A stretch of DNA of 64,000 nucleotides, taken from Phycisphaerales bacterium. GTDB taxonomy: Bacteria; Planctomycetota; Phycisphaerae; Phycisphaerales; UBA1924. Shown one piece after another: positions 60,386 to 64,000 of the stretch. The notes beneath the pieces are model-generated. The model was given only the letters and a program-made list of their open reading frames with translations. It was not told the DNA's origin and ran no database searches. The number at the start of each line of letters is the position of its first letter. Position 1 is the stretch's first letter. Both the position numbers and the translations under genes were made by a program. The stretch covers positions 57,429-121,428 of the forward strand of contig JAEPOJ010000006.1 of assembly GCA_017642965.1 (NCBI GenBank). The letters run 5' to 3'.

Positions 60386-61081
60386 ATGCACGCAAAGCTC
60401 ATCCCCGCCGCCATCGCCATCGCAAACGCCGGCATCGCCCATGCAGAACCCATCATGTCGCTCCAGGTCGACGACCGGATCGCCGTCGGCTACGGATCGC
60501 AGGAATCACTCTCCGGCTCGTTCGATTTCGATTCCATCCAGTCCGAACCCATGACACCGTTCGAGAACTGGACCGGCAACGCGGTCGCGGGCGTTTCCGC
60601 GGGCGGCGGCTTCGGCGAGATGAGCTCGCTCATCTCAAACACCGCCATCCTCGCCGACGGCTCCGCCAACGCCAGCGCCACCTTCGACGCCCTCGAGCAC
60701 AACTTCGTCACCGCCCTCGGCTCCTCCTCACACACCATCGGCTTCTCCATCGACCAGACCATCACCTTCTCGCTCATCGCAAACATCCAGGCGACCGGCG
60801 AAGCCAGCGCCTGGGTCCGTGTGCGTGAGGGCTTCGGCTTCGGCGACATCCTCTTCGACCACACCGTCAACAACGACGCCGCGACCATCAACCAGCAGAT
60901 CACCCTCGGCCCGGGCGACTACGCCGTCCAGTTCTTCGCCAACTCCAGCATCACCTTCTTCGAGCCCGGCTCCGCCTCCGGCAACGCCAGCTTCGACGCC
61001 GCATGGTCCGTCGTCCCGGCGCCCGCAACGACCCTCCTCCTGCTCCTCGCCGCGCCCATCGCCACCCGGCGCAGGGCCTGA
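60386..61081 (+). CDS. Secreted protein with VPAP/PEP-CTERM-type sorting tail
   Basis: This is a 231-residue exported protein. The signal peptide covers about 1-20 (IPAAIAIANAGIAHA). The body is a Ser/Thr/Asn-rich beta protein (FSIDQTITFSLIANIQATGEAS). It ends VPAPATTLLLLLAAPIATRRRA, a Pro-x-Pro motif, hydrophobic helix and Arg cluster. This is the PEP-CTERM architecture recognised by exosortases. The start at 60386 has AGGAG 6 bases upstream. Two similar proteins lie just downstream. The function is unknown. Confidence 0.8.
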   Translation: MHAKLIPAAIAIANAGIAHAEPIMSLQVDDRIAVGYGSQESLSGSFDFDSIQSEPMTPFENWTGNAVAGVSAGGGFGEMSSLISNTAILADGSANASATFDALEHNFVTALGSSSHTIGFSIDQTITFSLIANIQATGEASAWVRVREGFGFGDILFDHTVNNDAATINQQITLGPGDYAVQFFANSSITFFEPGSASGNASFDAAWSVVPAPATTLLLLLAAPIATRRRA

Positions 61082-61251
61082 TCAGCACGGTCGGCCAAAC
61101 AAAAGTTCATCAGGAAACCAGATTCTCCGCCGCAGAACAGCCCCATACCCAAAGGGCCTGTATGAATCTTGCCGCTTCGTGGGGCAAACCTCCCGCCCGG
61201 GTGTAGATTGTCGGCAACTGTCCGCACAACCAGCACCATGAGAGGGCCACC

Positions 61252-61962
61252 ATGAACACCACGATCATCGCCGCGACAATACCCGCACTCCTCTGCACCA
61301 CCACGCTCGCGCAGCAGATCACCCCCGTCATCGACAACCGTAACATGAACTTCGAGGCCCAGGCCAACACCGAGCTCGGATCGGATCAGGCCCAGGACTT
61401 CTACTACGCCGACAGCATCCTCATCAACCCGTTCGACCCATGGGCGTACAGCTTCGGCGTCAGCGCCCAGTTCCAATCCGCGAACGCCAACACCAACGGC
61501 ACCATCGACTCCGTCATCACCTCCACATCCATCACCGCCAGCGCCACCACCTACGCCTTCGCGCAAGTGCTCGACGAGACCGGCTACGACGCGTTCGCAA
61601 CCACCAGCTCCACCATGGAGCTCGGCTTCACCCTCGACCAGAACTCCACATGGGAGATCATCGCGAACCTCGCCGCAGACATCGGCAGCAACGCCCGGTT
61701 CACCCTGTCCGAAGGCCTCAGCCCGGGCGGCAACATCGTCTTCACCTCTACAGACGCCGTGATCAACGAGCTCATCCTCCTCACCAGCGGCGACTACACA
61801 CTCACCATCTCCGCGACAGCCATCGCCGGCGTTTCATCCATCGATACCTTCGAAAGCACCGCGAGCTTCGACGCGCAGTTCAACCTCGTACCCGCTCCAT
61901 CATCGATCGCACCGCTCGGGCTCGCCCTGTTCCTCCGCCGCAGACGAACCCCCGCCCGGTGA
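61252..61962 (+). CDS. Secreted protein with VPAP/PEP-CTERM-type sorting tail
   Basis: This is a 236-residue exported protein with a signal peptide (IIAATIPALLCTTTLA). The beta-rich body is similar in layout to the preceding protein (MELGFTLDQNSTWEIIANLAAD against FSIDQTITFSLIANI), suggesting a divergent duplicate. It ends VPAPSSIAPLGLALFLRRRR. GAGAGGG precedes the ATG. No exosortase is in the window. Confidence 0.8.
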   Translation: MNTTIIAATIPALLCTTTLAQQITPVIDNRNMNFEAQANTELGSDQAQDFYYADSILINPFDPWAYSFGVSAQFQSANANTNGTIDSVITSTSITASATTYAFAQVLDETGYDAFATTSSTMELGFTLDQNSTWEIIANLAADIGSNARFTLSEGLSPGGNIVFTSTDAVINELILLTSGDYTLTISATAIAGVSSIDTFESTASFDAQFNLVPAPSSIAPLGLALFLRRRRTPAR

Positions 61963-61981
61963 TCCCGTGTACCATCGGGGC

Positions 61982-62734
61982 ATGCTGATCCCTAACGCAT
62001 TCGAGCTCGCACGCCGAAGATGGACCGTCCGCACCGTCACCCGCTTCGCCGCCCTCTTCCTGGCCTCGATCGCCATCCTCCCGATCGTCTCATGGGCCAC
62101 AGAGGGGTTCATGGACGACGACTTCTTCGACCTGTGGTACTACGCCGATCGCATCGCCCTCGCCGTCTTCTGCCTCATCGTCGCCGCCGTCGCATGGTTC
62201 ACCCAGGGCCTGATCGTGCGACTCACCGTCCCCATCCCCAAGGGCACTCGCTGCCCGCGATGCACCCCCACCACCGCCGGCATGCACCCGCCCAGGTGCA
62301 CCGAGTGCGGGCTCGAGCCCACACCGGAGTTCATCGACAACATCGCGCCCGGCGGCGCCATCGGCGCCGCCACCCCCGACCCGCGCGTCCTCCCCTTCGT
62401 CACCGCAAACCGGCGCGCCATCGCCACCGGCGTCCTCCGCGTGTTCGGGGTCATCTGGCTCTGCTGGGCCCTGCTCGCCCTCATCGGCTCCATCATCACG
62501 CTCATCATGCTCGACGATGACGGCTACTACACCTTCGCCTACGCCATCAGCTCGCTCGTCCAGTCGGTCCTCATGACCCTCAGCGCCGGGTTCATCCTCT
62601 TCTTCGCCCCCCGCCTCGCCCGCTTCTGCATCCCGATGCCCCAGGACCCCCTCCTCAACCCCACAGAAACGCCTGAAATCCCCGAACCCGAATCCCCAAC
62701 CAATCAGAGCGGGAATGAGCCCGCTGGGGGATAA
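61982..62734 (+). CDS. Membrane protein with cytoplasmic zinc-ribbon
   Basis: This is a 250-residue protein with four membrane segments (FAALFLASIAILPIVSWA, IALAVFCLIVAAVAWFTQGL, IWLCWALLALIGSIITLIML, SVLMTLSAGFILFFAP). Between TM2 and TM3 lies CPRCTPTTAGMHPPRCTECG, a four-cysteine zinc-ribbon knuckle. The C-terminal tail is Pro/Glu-rich. An in-frame GTG at 61967 is possible, but ATG 61982 with GGGG upstream is preferred. It is followed after 6 bases by a DUF4870-like gene and is probably in an operon with it. The function is unknown. Confidence 0.7.
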   Translation: MLIPNAFELARRRWTVRTVTRFAALFLASIAILPIVSWATEGFMDDDFFDLWYYADRIALAVFCLIVAAVAWFTQGLIVRLTVPIPKGTRCPRCTPTTAGMHPPRCTECGLEPTPEFIDNIAPGGAIGAATPDPRVLPFVTANRRAIATGVLRVFGVIWLCWALLALIGSIITLIMLDDDGYYTFAYAISSLVQSVLMTLSAGFILFFAPRLARFCIPMPQDPLLNPTETPEIPEPESPTNQSGNEPAGG

Positions 62735-62740
62735 TCCGCC

Positions 62741-63160
62741 ATGCCCGAAGCAGTACACGAACACGATCACTACCGCCCCCCACCCGTCAACGCACGGGGA
62801 CGCGCCTACGACCCCGACGCCACAGACGACGAACGCACTTACGCGCTCTTCATGCACCTCACGCTGCTCGGCCACGTCGTGGTCTCGCTGCTCGCCATCA
62901 TCGCGCCCGTCATCATGTGGCAGGTCAAAAAAGATCAGTCCCCATTCCTCGACGACCACGGGCGAGAAGCCGTCAACTTCCAGCTCTCCCTCATCATCCT
63001 CTCCATCCTGCTCATCCCCATCGGGATCATCACCTGCAGCGCCGGCTTCTTCCTCTACATCCCCCTCTACGTCCTCGCCATCGTCGGCATGATCCAGGCC
63101 GCGATCGCCGCCAACCGGGGCGAGTTCTACCGCTACCCCATGACCTTCCGCATCGTCTAA
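62741..63160 (+). CDS. DUF4870 (Tic20-like) membrane protein
   Basis: This is a 139-residue protein with three hydrophobic segments. DDERTYALFMHLTLLGHVV, IIAPVIMWQVKKDQSPFLDDHGREAVNFQLS and the closing GEFYRYPMTFRIV are the DUF4870 signature: a helix, then a Trp/Lys loop, then the HG-x-A-x-NFQ motif. The biochemical role of this small family is not established. It lies 6 bases downstream of the zinc-ribbon membrane protein. Confidence 0.88.
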   Translation: MPEAVHEHDHYRPPPVNARGRAYDPDATDDERTYALFMHLTLLGHVVVSLLAIIAPVIMWQVKKDQSPFLDDHGREAVNFQLSLIILSILLIPIGIITCSAGFFLYIPLYVLAIVGMIQAAIAANRGEFYRYPMTFRIV

Positions 63161-63186
63161 GCACCCAATCCAACACGAAAGCACCC

Positions 63187-63216
63187 GACCCGCTGGCAAT
63201 CCCAGCGGGTCGTTGT
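63187..63216 (+). terminator. Terminator-like hairpin after the DUF4870 gene
   Basis: A perfect 10-bp stem (63187-63196 with 63202-63211, loop CAATC) is followed by GTTGT. The T-tract is poor, so it may be only partly effective. Confidence 0.55.
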
Positions 63217-63220
63217 ACAT

Positions 63221-63901
63221 ATGAGCATGCGAAACCTCACCATACTCATGCTCTGTATTGCCCATCTTGCCACGGCCACCCAGTCTGCGTCGGCCGGGAT
63301 CCACTGGAACACTTACGCCCGCTTCCTCGCCGGCGGGTTCACCAACGGCTTCGATTTCGATTTCATCGCCGGCCAGACCGGCTACTCAAACCTCTCGATC
63401 GATTTCACCTTCCCCCGCATCAACGACAGAAGCTACGACACCAAGGCCATCAGCGAGGCGTACATCGCCGACGAGATCTACAAAGCCGACACGCTCCTCA
63501 ACATCGAAACCGACGTGAACGGCCCCGCGCTCGACATCGGGGGCTGCAGCATCAACGGCGAGGCCCGCTTCGAGCTCGCACACCAAACAACGATCCAGAT
63601 CCGTCACGAGCTCAGCGGCGAGTTCATCCACCGAGACACATACACCATCTCAATCACCAACACCGCAGACGATACTCAGATGCTCTTGATCGATGGCCCA
63701 CCCCTCTCGAACACCACCACGCTGACGCTCGCAGCGGGCACCTACGAACTCACCGAGTTCTGCGAGATCATCGGTTTCGAGACGTCCCAACCACAATCCA
63801 GGTCGGTCCGCTCCTTCATCTCGGTCTCCGTCGTCCCCGCCCCCACAACCCTCGCCGCCCTCACCCCCCTCGGAATCGCCGCCACCCGCCGCAAACGCTG
63901 A
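63221..63901 (+). CDS. Secreted protein with VPAP/PEP-CTERM-type sorting tail
   Basis: This is a 226-residue exported protein. The signal peptide covers about 1-25 (LTILMLCIAHLATATQSASA). The body is beta-rich with two Cys. It ends VPAPTTLAALTPLGIAATRRKR. The ATG lies 10 bases after a terminator-like hairpin with no visible Shine-Dalgarno. A start at 63227 is equally possible. It is the third VPAP-tailed protein within 3.6 kb. The function is unknown. Confidence 0.75.
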   Translation: MSMRNLTILMLCIAHLATATQSASAGIHWNTYARFLAGGFTNGFDFDFIAGQTGYSNLSIDFTFPRINDRSYDTKAISEAYIADEIYKADTLLNIETDVNGPALDIGGCSINGEARFELAHQTTIQIRHELSGEFIHRDTYTISITNTADDTQMLLIDGPPLSNTTTLTLAAGTYELTEFCEIIGFETSQPQSRSVRSFISVSVVPAPTTLAALTPLGIAATRRKR

Positions 63902-63916
63902 CCCTCCCTCTCTTCC

Positions 63917-63937
63917 CTATTGCCTATTGCCTATGGC
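63917..63937. repeat. Heptamer tandem repeat (CTATTGC x3, last unit CTATGGC)
   Basis: Two perfect CTATTGC units and one variant follow a CTCTTCC tract. It is the same heptamer in rotated phase as at 39721-39748, with a similar pyrimidine-rich lead. Confidence 0.85.
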
Positions 63938-64000
63938 CCACTGCACCTTGCCTCTCCCCCCCCATCATCCCCCCGTGGCACTCCTCGAAGCGATCGATCT

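Noticed and set aside
1..64000. CRISPR arrays, rRNA and tRNA genes, transposase genes
   Set aside because: I looked for regularly spaced repeats, conserved tRNA arm sequences, rRNA signatures and DDE/tyrosine recombinase motifs and saw none that would stand.

Overview
The window is a GC-rich bacterial chromosome segment. It most resembles a planctomycete of the class Phycisphaerae. The evidence is five large secreted proteins ending in dockerin-like calcium-binding repeats (four finish in Gly-Cys-Pro), three small secreted proteins ending in a VPAP-hydrophobic-Arg tail of the PEP-CTERM type, and housekeeping genes scattered singly instead of sitting in classical operons. This placement is an inference from protein style, since there is no rRNA in the window. 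I saw no tRNA, CRISPR array, transposase or prophage.

Layout. 1-15.4 kb is a secretome block: a TetR regulator at the edge, a large metzincin-like protease, a membrane-anchored protein with secretin-like sequence features, then four dockerin-tailed proteins (beta-helix, beta-propeller, trypsin-like protease, and a 1275-residue protein with a toxin-like hydrophobic segment). Most minus-strand genes here end in a strong hairpin-plus-T terminator. 15.4-31.9 kb holds lpdA, clpC, an ABC-2 type permease coupled to an AT-richer DUF4375-like gene, folE2 with a duplicated fragment of its own 3' end, pcrA, a CIA30-domain protein and a serine hydrolase. 32-41.5 kb holds another dockerin-type protein, recR-rpoN, a lipoprotein, holA and an FHA-GAF histidine kinase. 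41.5-43.5 kb is an AT-rich island with a broken lipoprotein gene and a two-motif aspartyl protease lipoprotein. 43.5-64 kb holds a coiled-coil lipoprotein, dinB, RidA, a redox-stress gene set under a MarR regulator, a CHASE hybrid kinase, an amidohydrolase, an unknown conserved protein, a PAS-LuxR regulator, an ArsR/AHSA1 pair, sucD, a Yellow/MRJP-like lipoprotein, a degenerate P-loop protein and the VPAP-tailed secreted proteins.

How genes fit together. The clearest regulatory unit is at 47.1-50.0 kb. A MarR gene is translationally coupled to a flavodoxin-like gene, followed by a DoxX-pirin-SnoaL run. TTGTTGCAACAA-type palindromes lie upstream of both transcription units, suggesting one quinone/electrophile or redox regulon. 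The ArsR/AHSA1 pair at 55.9-56.7 kb has its own perfect operator-like inverted repeat. Two families of hairpin-forming dispersed repeats occupy three intergenic gaps (20.1-20.3, 39.4-39.7, 46.4-46.6 kb), once nested and once abutting. A TATTGCC heptamer array occurs twice.

Starts were moved from the longest possible reading frame to an internal start where a Shine-Dalgarno sequence, signal peptide or neighbour overlap decided it. All functional calls come from motif recognition by eye, with no database search.
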